Of a DNA stretch of 64,000 nucleotides, positions 30,165 through 39,366 are shown piece after piece. Within the stretch, counting starts at the first letter, position 1. Each line of letters begins with the position of its first letter. The DNA is from Enterobacter sp. R1(2018). GTDB lineage: Bacteria; Pseudomonadota; Gammaproteobacteria; Enterobacterales; Enterobacteriaceae. Under the pieces are notes generated by a model that was not told the origin of the DNA, ran no database searches, and saw only the letters and a program-made list of their open reading frames with translations. The translations under genes were made by a program, and so were the position numbers. The stretch lies in contig NZ_RCAA01000055.1 in assembly GCF_003628475.1 (NCBI RefSeq), positions 1 through 64,000 on the forward strand. Direction: 5' to 3'.

Positions 30165-31635
30165 GCAGCGGAACTATGCCCGCAAGATAGAGTGTGAAGA
30201 AGAGGGGCTGTATTTCTCCCGCTACTTCTTCAAGCAGCGCACTGGCGGCAAGATGATTGTCGCCCCGCATCACCGGGTAATTCAGCAAACACTGGATCGG
30301 GTGATAGACGGGGAAATTAAGCGCCTCATTATCAACGTTCCACCTGGCTACACCAAAACAGAACTGGCGACCATCAATATGATGGGGCGTGGGCTGGCGC
30401 TGAATAACCGCGCCCGCTTCATGCACTTATCCTACTCGCACAACCTCGCACTGCTGAACTCTTCCACTACTCGCGGCATGGTTAAGTCAAAAGCCTATCA
30501 GGCTATGTGGCCCATGGAACTGCGCGACGATGCAGACAGCAAGGCTATGTGGTGGAACGAGCACGGAGGCGGCGTATACGCTTCATCCGCAGCAGGTCAG
30601 GTTACTGGCTTTCGTGCCGGACACATGGAGCCGGGCTGGCAAGGTGCATTAATCATTGATGACCCGGTTAAGCCTGATGACGCATACAGCGAAACAGTGC
30701 GTGACGGGGTAAACAGCCGATTTAACGAAACAATCAAATCACGATTAGCCGTCGAAACAACGCCGATGATCGTGATTATGCAGCGCATCCACTATCACGA
30801 CCTGAGCGGATACCTGTTGCGCGGCGGCAGTGGTGAAGAGTGGCATCACCTGAATCTTCCGGTGATTATCGACAACAGCCAGAGCTATGCCGAGCGCTAC
30901 CCAGAGAATACCCACGCAATACAGATTGAACACGGCTTGCCTGATGGCTGGCTGTGGCCTTTCAAGCATAACGAATCGCATCGTGTAGCTCTCTTCTCAC
31001 ATCGACGCACCGCTGAAGCGCAGTACATGCAGAAGCCTCGCCGATTCAACGCTGAGGGGGCGCTCTGGACTGAGGCGATGATAACGGCATCGCATGCGCT
31101 CAATATTCAGCATGATAAGGTACGCACAGTCGTTGCGATTGACCCGCAGGCCACGAACAGTGATGAAAGCGATGAGACGGGGATTGTTGTAGCTAGTTCC
31201 TATGGCGCCGGCGACAAAAAGCAATTTTCAGTTGATGGCGACTACAGCGGTAAATATTCCCCTGCTGGTTGGGCCAAAAAGGCCATGTGGGCTTATGAAG
31301 AACACGGCGCTGATGCGATTGTCATCGAGACGAACCAGGGTGGCGACATGGCCGAGGAAACGCTGCGTAATGCCGGTTTTAAAGGCCGCATTATTCGCGT
31401 CCATGCCAGCAAGGGTAAGTATGCCCGCGCCGAACCAATATCTGCGCTATATGAGCAAGGCAGGGTAGCCAACCACGGAAATCTGTATGTACTGGAAAAC
31501 CAGCTAATGGAATACGTCCCGGCCACCGCCAAGAAATCACCTGACCGCCTTGATGCCATGGTTTATGCGCTAACTGAATTAGGTGGTGCACAACCGATGG
31601 GCATGATGATACCTAAACGACTACAGGGCAGGTAG
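30151..31635 (+). CDS. Terminase large subunit
   Basis: The 494-aa packaging motor has an ATPase P-loop at residues 63-70 (VPPGYTKT), a Walker B at about 165-170 (LIIDDP), and a C-terminal RNase H-like nuclease domain with acidic residues in VVAIDPQATNSDESDETG and near RLDAMVYALTELGG. It cuts concatemeric DNA and pumps it into the prohead. The start overlaps the small subunit by 14 bases; the GGAGG directly before the ATG gives tight spacing. Confidence 0.93.
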   Translation: MTTVEQRNYARKIECEEEGLYFSRYFFKQRTGGKMIVAPHHRVIQQTLDRVIDGEIKRLIINVPPGYTKTELATINMMGRGLALNNRARFMHLSYSHNLALLNSSTTRGMVKSKAYQAMWPMELRDDADSKAMWWNEHGGGVYASSAAGQVTGFRAGHMEPGWQGALIIDDPVKPDDAYSETVRDGVNSRFNETIKSRLAVETTPMIVIMQRIHYHDLSGYLLRGGSGEEWHHLNLPVIIDNSQSYAERYPENTHAIQIEHGLPDGWLWPFKHNESHRVALFSHRRTAEAQYMQKPRRFNAEGALWTEAMITASHALNIQHDKVRTVVAIDPQATNSDESDETGIVVASSYGAGDKKQFSVDGDYSGKYSPAGWAKKAMWAYEEHGADAIVIETNQGGDMAEETLRNAGFKGRIIRVHASKGKYARAEPISALYEQGRVANHGNLYVLENQLMEYVPATAKKSPDRLDAMVYALTELGGAQPMGMMIPKRLQGR

Positions 31636-31637
31636 TT

Positions 31638-31799
31638 ATGAAAGTATTTATTGCTGAATACCTAGATTATGACGATAGCGAAATCCTTGGGGTGTTTGAA
31701 ACGCAAGAAAAGGCTGAATCTGCGATAAAAGAGCACTTATCTGCGCACAAACGCCATAAGGAAGATTGCACGTTCCTTTATGAGTATGAGGTGCAATGA
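31638..31799 (+). CDS. Small DUF7336-like protein (53 aa)
   Basis: MKVFIAEYLDYDDSEILGVF ... then TQEKAESAIKEHLS: a short beta-beta-helix protein like many phage or plasmid orphans. It fits between terminase and portal and is followed by a terminator. Not essential-looking; probably an accessory gene. Confidence 0.6.
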   Translation: MKVFIAEYLDYDDSEILGVFETQEKAESAIKEHLSAHKRHKEDCTFLYEYEVQ

Positions 31800-31816
31800 A
31801 AACCAATTTCATTAAC

Positions 31817-31839
31817 AGGTCGCCTCGGCGACCTTTTTT
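31817..31839 (+). terminator. Intrinsic terminator between terminase and portal
   Basis: AGGTCGCC-TC-GGCGACCT followed by TTTTTAATG. Confidence 0.88.
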
Positions 31840-31868
31840 AATGCCTGAACTTCACCAACGGACAATCC

Positions 31869-33203
31869 ATGACTGACAAATTACAACTTGCCGTCAACCA
31901 TGCGTTGAACGATGCGCGCATGGCCCGTGCGCGAGCAATGGCATTCAACCCTGGCATGGGGCTGGATGCCAAGCGAAGCTCTGCGTGGTGCGAATACGGC
32001 TTCAAAGAAGAGTTAACCTTTGATGACCTGTACAAACTCTATCGTCGCGGGGGTATCGCTTACGGTGCGGTGAATAAACTCGTCGGCCTGTGTTGGAAAA
32101 CCAACCCCGAAGTCATCGAGGGTGACGCTGACGACGATACGAAAGACGAAACAGCATGGGAACGCAGCAATAAGCAGGTATTCACGCATCGCTTCTGGCG
32201 CGCCTTTGCCGAGGCAGATAAGCGTCGCCTGGTTGGCCGCTGGTCTGCACTGCTGTTGCATGTGCGCGACAGCAGAAACTGGAATGAGCCAGTAATTAAA
32301 GGCAGAGGGCTGGCAAAGATAACTCCAGTGTGGCGCAGCGCTTTGCAGGCAAAGCGAGATGAAAACGGAAATATAACGGCATGGCAGTATACAGAGACGC
32401 AGAGTGATGGACAGACTGCACGGCGAGACATTCACCCCGATCGCGTCTTTATCCTCGGCGACATGTCAGACGATGCAATTGGCTTCCTTGAGCCTGGTTA
32501 TAACGCCTGTGTAAGTCTTGAAAAGGTTGAAGGTGGCTCAGGTGAGTCATTCCTCAAGAACGCAGCGCGGCAACTTAACGTTAACTTCGAAAAAGAAATC
32601 GACTTTAGCAATCTTGCCTCTCTCTACGGAGTTAGCGTCAGCGACTTGCAGGATAAGTTCAACGAGGCTGCTGTCGAGGTTAATCGGGGAAATGATGTTC
32701 TGTTGACAACACAGGGCGCTTCGGTAACGCCTTTGGTAACAGCAGTGGCAGACCCTGGCCCAACTTATGACGTAAACCTGCAAACCTTCTCCGCTTCTGT
32801 AGATATGCCAACGAAAATCATTGTCGGCATGCAAACCGGCGAGCGCGCAAGTTCTGAAGACCAGAAATACATGAACGGTCGTGGGCAGTCTCGGCGCGGT
32901 GATTTGTCTTTCGACATAGAAGACATGATCGACAAGCTTACCGACCTGAAGATAGTCACTCCTGTAGCCGAGAAAACGGTTGTCTGGGATGATCTGACAG
33001 AAGCAACAGGCGGAGAGAAGCTGGATAACGCAACGAAGATGAGTGCAATTAACCAGACTTCCCTTGCTTCCGGCGAGCAAGTTTTCTCTGTTGATGAAAT
33101 CCGTGTTGCTGCAGGTTATGAGCCAGGAGGAAGCGAACCACTGCCTGAGGTTGAAGATGGCGAAGAAGAGGAAGAAACCAGCATCAGCGATACGGCCGTC
33201 TAA
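31869..33203 (+). CDS. Portal protein, DUF1073-like
   Basis: The 444-aa protein shows the DUF1073 portal pattern: DDLYKLYRRGGIAYGAVNKL near residue 51, WRRFW-like RFWRAFAEADKRRLVGRWSALL, and the late KIIVGMQTGERASSEDQKYMN segment. The dodecameric portal forms the DNA gate at one capsid vertex and binds terminase. The C-terminus is acidic (EVEDGEEEEETS). The MuF-like gene starts inside its 3' end. Confidence 0.88.
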   Translation: MTDKLQLAVNHALNDARMARARAMAFNPGMGLDAKRSSAWCEYGFKEELTFDDLYKLYRRGGIAYGAVNKLVGLCWKTNPEVIEGDADDDTKDETAWERSNKQVFTHRFWRAFAEADKRRLVGRWSALLLHVRDSRNWNEPVIKGRGLAKITPVWRSALQAKRDENGNITAWQYTETQSDGQTARRDIHPDRVFILGDMSDDAIGFLEPGYNACVSLEKVEGGSGESFLKNAARQLNVNFEKEIDFSNLASLYGVSVSDLQDKFNEAAVEVNRGNDVLLTTQGASVTPLVTAVADPGPTYDVNLQTFSASVDMPTKIIVGMQTGERASSEDQKYMNGRGQSRRGDLSFDIEDMIDKLTDLKIVTPVAEKTVVWDDLTEATGGEKLDNATKMSAINQTSLASGEQVFSVDEIRVAAGYEPGGSEPLPEVEDGEEEEETSISDTAV

Positions 33204-34113
33204 TAAGCTTGACCCCACCGGAGTTGATGCATTAGAGCGAAGGGCAATGAAAGACTTCGCCAGGCGCATCAATAAAGTTAAGACGGTATATCAGAACGCA
33301 CTAAACAGAGTACCAGCTTCACCCGCAGTTAACGCCCGCTATGAATTCCAGCTTAACCCATCAATCCTCTCGCAAATACTGAACGATGCCAGTTATCTGG
33401 TAGACCAGATATTGCTGGATGGTGGAGAGCATGACCTCTGGTTTTATGAATATGTAGACCAGGCAGCGACTCGCGGCACCGCTCAGTCATTCACGAACCT
33501 CAGCCAGCAATCGGCAGCCTATGCCGCAGAACGAGAATCATTAGCTGCAATCCTTATCAGTGAGCCATATCAACGCCGCATGGCGCTGGTAAATGCGCGT
33601 GAGTTTGAGGAGATGAAAGGACTGACGGCACAGATTAAAGCCGACATGTCTCGCGTACTGACTGATGGCATTGGGCGGGGGCTTAACCCTCGAGAAGTAT
33701 CGCGCAATCTGACTGCGCAGGCTGGCATTGAGAAAGGTCGAGCTAACCGCATTGCCAGAACTGAAATCACCACAGCATTGAGGCGTGCAAGATGGGATGA
33801 AGCAGACGAAGCAACAAGCATTCTGGGGCTTAACGTCAGGCTTCTTCACTTCTCGGCGCTAAGCCCAACCACTCGTATGGCACATGCATTGCGCCACGGT
33901 CATTTGTACACGGTCGATGAGGTGCGTGAATGGTATGCGACAGGAGCGAACGCAATTAATTGTAAGTGTTCTCAGGTTGAAGTGCTGGTTGATGAAAAAG
34001 GTGAAGCACTTAATTCAAACGTCATCGAAATGGCACGCAAAGAGTTTAAGGAAACGTGGGGCAAGCGCATGGCTGTAAATCATCACTGCTGCGGCCATAA
34101 GCACGCTGCTTAA
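33157..34113 (+). CDS. MuF-like minor head protein
   Basis: In this 318-aa protein residues about 170-280 hold the Phage_Mu_F domain: GLNPREVSRNLTAQAGIEKGRANRIARTEITTALRRAR, followed by a LSPTTRMAHALRHGHLYTVDEVR segment and a CKC. Such proteins sit at the portal and help head assembly or are injected. The ATG at 33157 is chosen for its GAGGTTG; it overlaps the portal gene by 47 bases. Confidence 0.88.
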   Translation: MAKKRKKPASAIRPSNKLDPTGVDALERRAMKDFARRINKVKTVYQNALNRVPASPAVNARYEFQLNPSILSQILNDASYLVDQILLDGGEHDLWFYEYVDQAATRGTAQSFTNLSQQSAAYAAERESLAAILISEPYQRRMALVNAREFEEMKGLTAQIKADMSRVLTDGIGRGLNPREVSRNLTAQAGIEKGRANRIARTEITTALRRARWDEADEATSILGLNVRLLHFSALSPTTRMAHALRHGHLYTVDEVREWYATGANAINCKCSQVEVLVDEKGEALNSNVIEMARKEFKETWGKRMAVNHHCCGHKHAA

Positions 34114-34126
34114 TCGAGTGTCGATA

Positions 34127-35467
34127 ATGAAACTACAAGTAAATCATAAGGCCAAGAGGCCATTGCCTGCTCCTGCACGCAATAAAGAGCAGACTGGTAT
34201 TCAGGTAAACATCACCACAAAGGTGAACAGCCAGTCTATCCGTCGCGAAGTTTACAACGGGCGAGATCACATCGTCATTCCGAGCTACACGCTCCCGGCA
34301 AACGTCATCATGAATAACGAGCTTTATCCCGAGTCGGAGATTGATGCTCATTATCACGGGCTGGAGGGCACGCTGGCACCTCTCGGTCACCCTACAGTCA
34401 ACGGTCAGTTTGTTTCGGCGTTCTCCCCTGAGGGCATCAACGTTGGCTACGCTGGTGCATGGAACCGCAACGTGAAGAAGTCTGGCAACCGTATTTACGT
34501 TGAGAAGTGGGTAGATGTACTGAAAGCCAACGAAAGCGAAAACGGGCGAGAACTGATTGAGCGAGTAGAGGCCATTGAGCGTGGGGAAGATGTGCCGCCT
34601 ATTCATACCAGCGTTGCCGTGTTCCGTGACCAGCTTCCAGCCACTGATGAGCAGAAGGCAATGGGCGCAAATTATGTCGTGAAAATTCACGCAATGGATC
34701 ACGACGCCATCCTGCTGCATGAGGTAGGCGCAGCCACGCCGGAGCAGGGTGTTGGACTGATGGTGAATGCTGACCTGGCTACCCCGATGAAAGTTAATTC
34801 GGGTGCATTAATCGGTGAGTCGTATCGAGAGCGTGAGCGACGCCTGGAAAAAGCTGCGCGCGATAAATTCGCAAGCGGCACAGACGAGTACTGCTGGGTT
34901 GCTGACTTCACCGATTCGCAAGCCGTGATTATCCGCAACGGTGGTGATGCTCAGGTCTACGGATACACCGCTGACGGCGGGAAGATAACATTCGACGACA
35001 CCGGCTCTCCAGTCGCACGGCAGGAATCATGGGTATCCCTCATCGGCAATAAATTCAAAGCACTTTTCAATACGCAGGAAGCTCCTGCAACAAACCACCA
35101 AACGGAGGGCGACATGCCTTTAACCAAAGAAGAACTGGAACAAATCGGCAGCATGGTTAGTGAGGCTGTGGCGACCAACACTGAGAAGGCAATCAAGCCG
35201 CTCTCTGAGAAAGTTGATGCTTTGCAGGCCAATCAAAACAAGCTGTCAGAAACGCTCACCGCTAACTCACGAGCTGAAGAAGTAACCAAGCGCGCCGCTG
35301 TGGCTGCTGTGCATGGCGAAATCGTCGCTAACGCCCTGTCAGGCGAAGCTCTGGACGCGATGTTTAAAAACCTGGGTGAACCCGCTCCTATCGGTGCTAA
35401 CTCAGCAACAAATCCAACCCAAACCGGCGCACCAGATCCGGCTACTTACTTCGGAGGTGCTGCGTAA
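34127..35467 (+). CDS. Prohead protease/scaffold, DUF2213-like
   Basis: The 446-aa protein has a protease-like N-terminal domain (residues 35-220; YNGRDHIVIPSYTLP, LAPLGHPTVNG, HTSVAVFRDQLP) and a helical, low-complexity C-terminal half (QIGSMVSEAVATNTEKAIKPLSEKVDALQANQ) suited to scaffolding. Located between the MuF-like gene and the decoration and capsid genes, it should process or scaffold the prohead. A GTG at 34118 is an alternative start. Confidence 0.78.
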   Translation: MKLQVNHKAKRPLPAPARNKEQTGIQVNITTKVNSQSIRREVYNGRDHIVIPSYTLPANVIMNNELYPESEIDAHYHGLEGTLAPLGHPTVNGQFVSAFSPEGINVGYAGAWNRNVKKSGNRIYVEKWVDVLKANESENGRELIERVEAIERGEDVPPIHTSVAVFRDQLPATDEQKAMGANYVVKIHAMDHDAILLHEVGAATPEQGVGLMVNADLATPMKVNSGALIGESYRERERRLEKAARDKFASGTDEYCWVADFTDSQAVIIRNGGDAQVYGYTADGGKITFDDTGSPVARQESWVSLIGNKFKALFNTQEAPATNHQTEGDMPLTKEELEQIGSMVSEAVATNTEKAIKPLSEKVDALQANQNKLSETLTANSRAEEVTKRAAVAAVHGEIVANALSGEALDAMFKNLGEPAPIGANSATNPTQTGAPDPATYFGGAA

Positions 35468-35922
35468 TGGCACGTTATCGTCGAGTAAATATTGACGGGA
35501 AGTCTTTGTATAAGACTGAAACCCGCGTTACCGCTGCAGCACTGCTTCCCGGCACCGCTGCGGAGATTAATGGTGATGATGAGTTCGCGCGGGCAACTGC
35601 GCTGGCTGGCCGTCTTTACATCATTGATGTTGCCTATCATCAGGGTTTAACGATTAACGAAGCTGTGCCTGAAGGCGATTCCGCCGTGGGTAACTATGTG
35701 GAAGAAGGGCGCGAGTTTGCTCTGCGCTGCGTCCCGGGTACTTATGTAAAAGACGACCCGATCAAGCTTGGCTCGAATGGTCAGTTCACCAAGGCAACAG
35801 ATGATACCGATTCGGTGATTGGCTACAGCCAGGATGAAGCCACCATTGCCGCAAGTACTACCGATCTCATCCGCGTGCGCATGCGTGTTGGCACAGTAGC
35901 CGCTGCTGAAGCTGGCGAGTAA
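35467..35922 (+). CDS. Capsid decoration/cement protein
   Basis: The 151-aa beta-rich protein opens MARYRRVNIDGKSLYKTETR and has a DEATIAASTTDLIRVRMRVG end. Its place immediately upstream of the major capsid gene and its strong ribosome site (GGAGGTG) fit a capsid-stabilising protein of the DUF2190-like kind. Assignment is by position and size. Confidence 0.68.
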   Translation: MARYRRVNIDGKSLYKTETRVTAAALLPGTAAEINGDDEFARATALAGRLYIIDVAYHQGLTINEAVPEGDSAVGNYVEEGREFALRCVPGTYVKDDPIKLGSNGQFTKATDDTDSVIGYSQDEATIAASTTDLIRVRMRVGTVAAAEAGE

Positions 35923-35936
35923 CAGGAGAATAATAA

Positions 35937-37034
35937 ATGTATTTTACCGCTGAAACTTTGGCTACAAATAGCCGTCTGCGCGGACACTGGAACGAGTTGT
36001 GGGCAAACCGCAATATCTGGAACCAGCAGCACGATATGATGGTTAATACCTACCGCAACAGCATGACACCTGACATGCTCGCGGCTAACGCCGTTGGTGG
36101 CTTTACTCGTGAATTCTGGGCTGAACTTGACCGCCAGGTTATCCAGATGCGCGACCAGGAAGTTGGCATGGAAATCGTCAATGACCTGATGTCCGTGCAA
36201 ACCATTCTGCCAATTGGCAAAACAGCTAAGCTGTATAACGTTTCTGGCGACATTGCTGATGATGTATCAATCAGTATGGATGGTCAGGCACCGTATTCAT
36301 TTGACCACACCGATTACGGCTCTGATGGCGATCCTATTCCGGTATTCACTGCTGGTTATGGTGTCAACTGGCGTCATGCAGCAGGGCTGAACACAGTCGG
36401 CATCGATCTGATGCTTGACTCTCAGGGCGCAAAAATGCGCAAGTTCCATAAAAAGCGCGTTGACTACTACCTGAATGGCAACCCAAACATTTCTGTCGAA
36501 GGCTACAAAGCCCAGGGTCTGAAGAATCACCGTAACACCACGAAGATTAACCTCGGTAGTGGCGCAGGTGGGGCAAACATCGATTTGACAACCGCAACAC
36601 CTGCTCAGGTTCTTGCATTCTTTGGCCCGACAGGTCCGTTCGGTTTGAACGCTCGTGCAAACCAGGTCACTGCATATGACGTGCTGTGGCTTAGTGCGGA
36701 AATTATGGCGAACCTGTCCAAGCCTTACCTGATTGACGTAAACGGCGGCACTAATGCGCTGATGAGCGGAACGGTACTGGATGCAATTGCTAAATTCATC
36801 CCGGCAAAATCAATCCGCATGACCTATGCACTAACCGGTAACGAATTCCTCGCGTACGAACGCCGCCAGGACGTTGTTTCTCCGCTGATTGGTATGGCTG
36901 TCGGCATCGTTCCGCTGCCTCGCCTGATGCCGCAGAGCAACTACAACAACCAAATCATGTCCGCTGAGGGTATTTCCGTTAAGCGCGATGGTGAAGGCCT
37001 GGGTGGTGTTGTTTACGGCGCAGTGTTGGCATAA
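35937..37034 (+). CDS. Major capsid protein
   Basis: The 365-aa protein follows the decoration gene after an AGGAGAATAAT site. It has the length and composition of the HK97-fold capsid proteins found with DUF1073 portals (DUF2184-like), including RQVIQMRDQEVGMEIVNDLM in the N-arm region and AVGIVPLPRLMPQSNYNNQI near the end. It would form the icosahedral shell. Fold assignment is from gene order and family resemblance. Confidence 0.85.
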   Translation: MYFTAETLATNSRLRGHWNELWANRNIWNQQHDMMVNTYRNSMTPDMLAANAVGGFTREFWAELDRQVIQMRDQEVGMEIVNDLMSVQTILPIGKTAKLYNVSGDIADDVSISMDGQAPYSFDHTDYGSDGDPIPVFTAGYGVNWRHAAGLNTVGIDLMLDSQGAKMRKFHKKRVDYYLNGNPNISVEGYKAQGLKNHRNTTKINLGSGAGGANIDLTTATPAQVLAFFGPTGPFGLNARANQVTAYDVLWLSAEIMANLSKPYLIDVNGGTNALMSGTVLDAIAKFIPAKSIRMTYALTGNEFLAYERRQDVVSPLIGMAVGIVPLPRLMPQSNYNNQIMSAEGISVKRDGEGLGGVVYGAVLA

Positions 37035-37043
37035 GGGGGAGAT

Positions 37044-37340
37044 ATGTCTGATAAATACGAAGTGGTTAAGCCGTGGCATGGTGTTGTGGTGGGTGATGTG
37101 GTTGAGCTTGAAAGCCTGCATCCTGCGCTTAAATCGCATGTTCGCAAAATGTCGGCGAAGTCCGCCGCATCCCTAACTCCGGCAACGCCAGCGGCAGGCA
37201 GTGATGCCAAATCTCGCAAGGAAGCAATTACCGCTCGCCTTGATGAATTGGGTATCGAGCGCAAGGGTAATCTCGGTGTCGAAAAGCTATCCGAACTGCT
37301 ACCAGATGGTGAGCTTGAAAAGCTCTTCCCGGAAGAATAA
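37044..37340 (+). CDS. Head-completion region protein with SAP/HeH-like C-terminus
   Basis: The 98-aa protein ends in ITARLDELGIERKGNLGVEKLSELL, a helix-extended-loop-helix pattern resembling SAP or HeH domains that often bind DNA. It follows the capsid gene with a GGGGGAGAT site and precedes a terminator. Function unknown. Confidence 0.6.
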   Translation: MSDKYEVVKPWHGVVVGDVVELESLHPALKSHVRKMSAKSAASLTPATPAAGSDAKSRKEAITARLDELGIERKGNLGVEKLSELLPDGELEKLFPEE

Positions 37341-37366
37341 GCCGCCAGAAATGAGCGGCTTTTTTA
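37340..37366 (+). terminator. Intrinsic terminator after the capsid module
   Basis: AGCCGC-N9-GCGGCT followed by TTTTTAATG. Confidence 0.82.
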
Positions 37367-37401
37367 ATGCCCTTTTCGGAGGGCTTTAATCTGAGGCTCG
37401 A

Positions 37402-37803
37402 ATGATTACCACAGAACAGGCTAAGGAATATCTGGCATCAGTCGGTATCACGCTGCCTGATTTCATCATCGACGCTCTGGTTGAGCAGGCTAACGGCATT
37501 CAGGAGTGCCTGGATGCACATTATCCACCTGCAACTGCGCTACTTATTCAGATGTACCTGTTAGGACTGATGGCGCTGGGGCAGGGCGATAAATATATAA
37601 GCTCTCATACAGCCCCGTCAGGTGCTTCTGAGTCATTCCGTTACGGCTCATTTTCTGACCGGTGGAAAGGCTCTCTGGGGCTGCTGCGTGGTCTTGACAA
37701 ATTCAGTTGTGCCACTGGTCTTATTCCTCCTGACCCGACCGCCGCACCGGCATTCGCTGGCATCTGGATTGGTAAAGGCTCGTGCATGTGTGGGGATAAG
37801 TGA
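37402..37803 (+). CDS. Head-tail connector protein
   Basis: The 133-aa protein starts MITTEQAKEYLASVGITLPD and has helical segments QECLDAHYPPATALLIQMYL, like DUF7370-type adaptor proteins seen after the capsid gene. Position suggests it is the adaptor that docks on the portal. The C-terminal Cys pair (CMCG) is unusual. Confidence 0.62.
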   Translation: MITTEQAKEYLASVGITLPDFIIDALVEQANGIQECLDAHYPPATALLIQMYLLGLMALGQGDKYISSHTAPSGASESFRYGSFSDRWKGSLGLLRGLDKFSCATGLIPPDPTAAPAFAGIWIGKGSCMCGDK

Positions 37804-37976
37804 TGACGTACAAATCAGTGAAGCACGGCCTGCCGCGATCATTCACCCGCGTCTGGGTGATGACCGACACCGGGCGGGAGACTACCGGGTACGTTAAATC
37901 TGACGGCGAGTGGTTCATCAACTGCCCGCGTATCCGGGCGACTGGCGCGAAGGTGATGAGGTGGAAAGATGGCTGA
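37803..37976 (+). CDS. Small head-tail region protein (57 aa)
   Basis: The 57-aa basic protein (HGLPRSFTRVWVMTDTGRET...) shares its first base with the previous stop and overlaps the next gene by eight bases. A beta-rich pattern; unknown function in the joining region. Confidence 0.55.
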   Translation: MTYKSVKHGLPRSFTRVWVMTDTGRETTGYVKSDGEWFINCPRIRATGAKVMRWKDG

Positions 37977-38202
37977 ACTGTACGATGTGCATGCGTTTAA
38001 TTGCGAAGGAAACTGGTCGTTATTTATCTGGATAAACGACTCTGGCGTTAAGTTTATTGGCCGCCATGCTGAAACTTACGAGATGGCCAAAGCGGACTTT
38101 CTGAAACAGGCTGATGCTAAGCGCCTCGCCAGTCAGTCAGGGCTGATGCAGCCTCTTGCTGATTTCAGAATCACTGATAAGGTCGAGGTCTTCACGCTAT
38201 GA
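37969..38202 (+). CDS. Hypothetical head-tail region protein
   Basis: The 77-aa protein MAELYDVHAFNCEGNWSLFI... is alpha/beta by pattern. It overlaps both flanking genes. Not recognised. Confidence 0.55.
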   Translation: MAELYDVHAFNCEGNWSLFIWINDSGVKFIGRHAETYEMAKADFLKQADAKRLASQSGLMQPLADFRITDKVEVFTL

Positions 38203-38549
38203 GCGCCACGGCTAATTGGAGCTATACCGCCACCGCCACCATCTGGCGAAAGCTGGAAGGCAATGACGAATACGGCGATCCGCTGGGCTATGCCGAGCCC
38301 GAGCAAATTATGGTGGATTACGAGGGCGGGCTATCAAAGCGTATCGGCAGTCTGGGCGCTGAAATCGTCGTTAAGAATACAATCTGGACGGAGTTCACTG
38401 GTGCGGCGGCTGGCGATTACATCCTGATTGGCACATCTACTGACGCTGACCCGCTTAACGCTGGCGCTGACGAAGTTAGGCAGGTTATCCGCTATGCAGA
38501 TACGTTTGAGCGACAGGCGGATGATTACGCCGTAATTACTGGAGTGTAG
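38199..38549 (+). CDS. Head-closure (stopper)-like protein
   Basis: The 116-aa beta-rich protein has a GLSKRIGSLGAEIVVKNTIWTE core. Its size and place, two genes after the connector and before an HK97 gp10-like gene, fit the head-closure or stopper position of siphoviruses. Sequence alone does not prove this. Confidence 0.6.
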   Translation: MSATANWSYTATATIWRKLEGNDEYGDPLGYAEPEQIMVDYEGGLSKRIGSLGAEIVVKNTIWTEFTGAAAGDYILIGTSTDADPLNAGADEVRQVIRYADTFERQADDYAVITGV

Positions 38550-38551
38550 CC

Positions 38552-38920
38552 ATGGGCGCAAAAGTTCGCGGCATATCTCAGGCCAAATCAAACCTCGATA
38601 AGTTCATCAGTACAGTGCAAGGAAAGAAGGCGGCGCGGGCGGTTCAGTCAGCAATCATGATTGGCTCAACTCAGGCGGCGATTTACACGCCCATAGACAC
38701 ATCCACGCTGATTAACAGCCAGTATCGAGAGCTATCGGTCAACGGGACGATAATCACCGGCAGAGTGGGATACACGGCGAACTATGCGGTGTTTGTTCAC
38801 GATCCGAATGTGCCGCAAACCTTCCGGCGTTCAACCGCTCAGAAGGAATTCCTCACCAAAGGCTTCACAGACTCCCGCTCTGATATCGACGCCACAATAC
38901 GCAAGGAGATGAGCCTGTGA
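38552..38920 (+). CDS. HK97 gp10-like tail-completion protein
   Basis: The 122-aa protein has the gp10/minor tail Z-like pattern: central TPIDTSTLINSQYRELSVNGTIITGRVGYTANYAVFVH and a C-terminal helix. These proteins join the head-tail neck and are usually found directly upstream of the tail terminator gene, as here. Confidence 0.78.
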   Translation: MGAKVRGISQAKSNLDKFISTVQGKKAARAVQSAIMIGSTQAAIYTPIDTSTLINSQYRELSVNGTIITGRVGYTANYAVFVHDPNVPQTFRRSTAQKEFLTKGFTDSRSDIDATIRKEMSL

Positions 38921-39300
38921 CGCCATCAATGCATGACCGTGTGAAGAACATGTTTGTCGATGCCGGGCTAACAACTGGCTTTACTGTGCAATCGCTACTG
39001 TGGGCAGATACAGGAAAACTCACCGAATCTTTCATGGTCTTCAGGTCCAATGGTGGCACGGCTATCAGGAATGACCTTGGAGCTGATTATTACATCCTCG
39101 TTGATGTGATCGGGGCCAAAGGTAAAAACGGATCTACAGACCAGGCTACACAAAACATCATCGCATATGTACAGAACAATCCCATGCCAAACGACTGCAT
39201 CGGGCATATAGAGAACATTGGCGGCATCCCGTCACCAGTACAGACAGAAGAAGGAAGGCTGGTTTACCGGCTTCAGTTTGCCGTTACCTACGGCGAATAA
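38917..39300 (+). CDS. Tail terminator-like protein
   Basis: The 127-aa protein (RVKNMFVDAGLTTGFTVQSL ... LVYRLQFAVTYGE) follows the gp10-like gene with an ATGA-type overlap and is the last gene before the major tail protein. Gene order and length point to the tail terminator (lambda gpU role). Confidence 0.65.
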   Translation: MTPSMHDRVKNMFVDAGLTTGFTVQSLLWADTGKLTESFMVFRSNGGTAIRNDLGADYYILVDVIGAKGKNGSTDQATQNIIAYVQNNPMPNDCIGHIENIGGIPSPVQTEEGRLVYRLQFAVTYGE

Positions 39301-39318
39301 CCTCCACCCCAATCAAAC

Positions 39319-39344
39319 AGGCTGCCAATCGGCGGCCTTTTTTA
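39319..39344 (+). terminator. Intrinsic terminator before the major tail gene
   Basis: AGGCTGCC-AATC-GGCGGCCT (one G-U pair) followed by TTTTTTAT. Confidence 0.82.
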
Positions 39345-39366
39345 TATCCAAAAGAGGTAAGAAATT

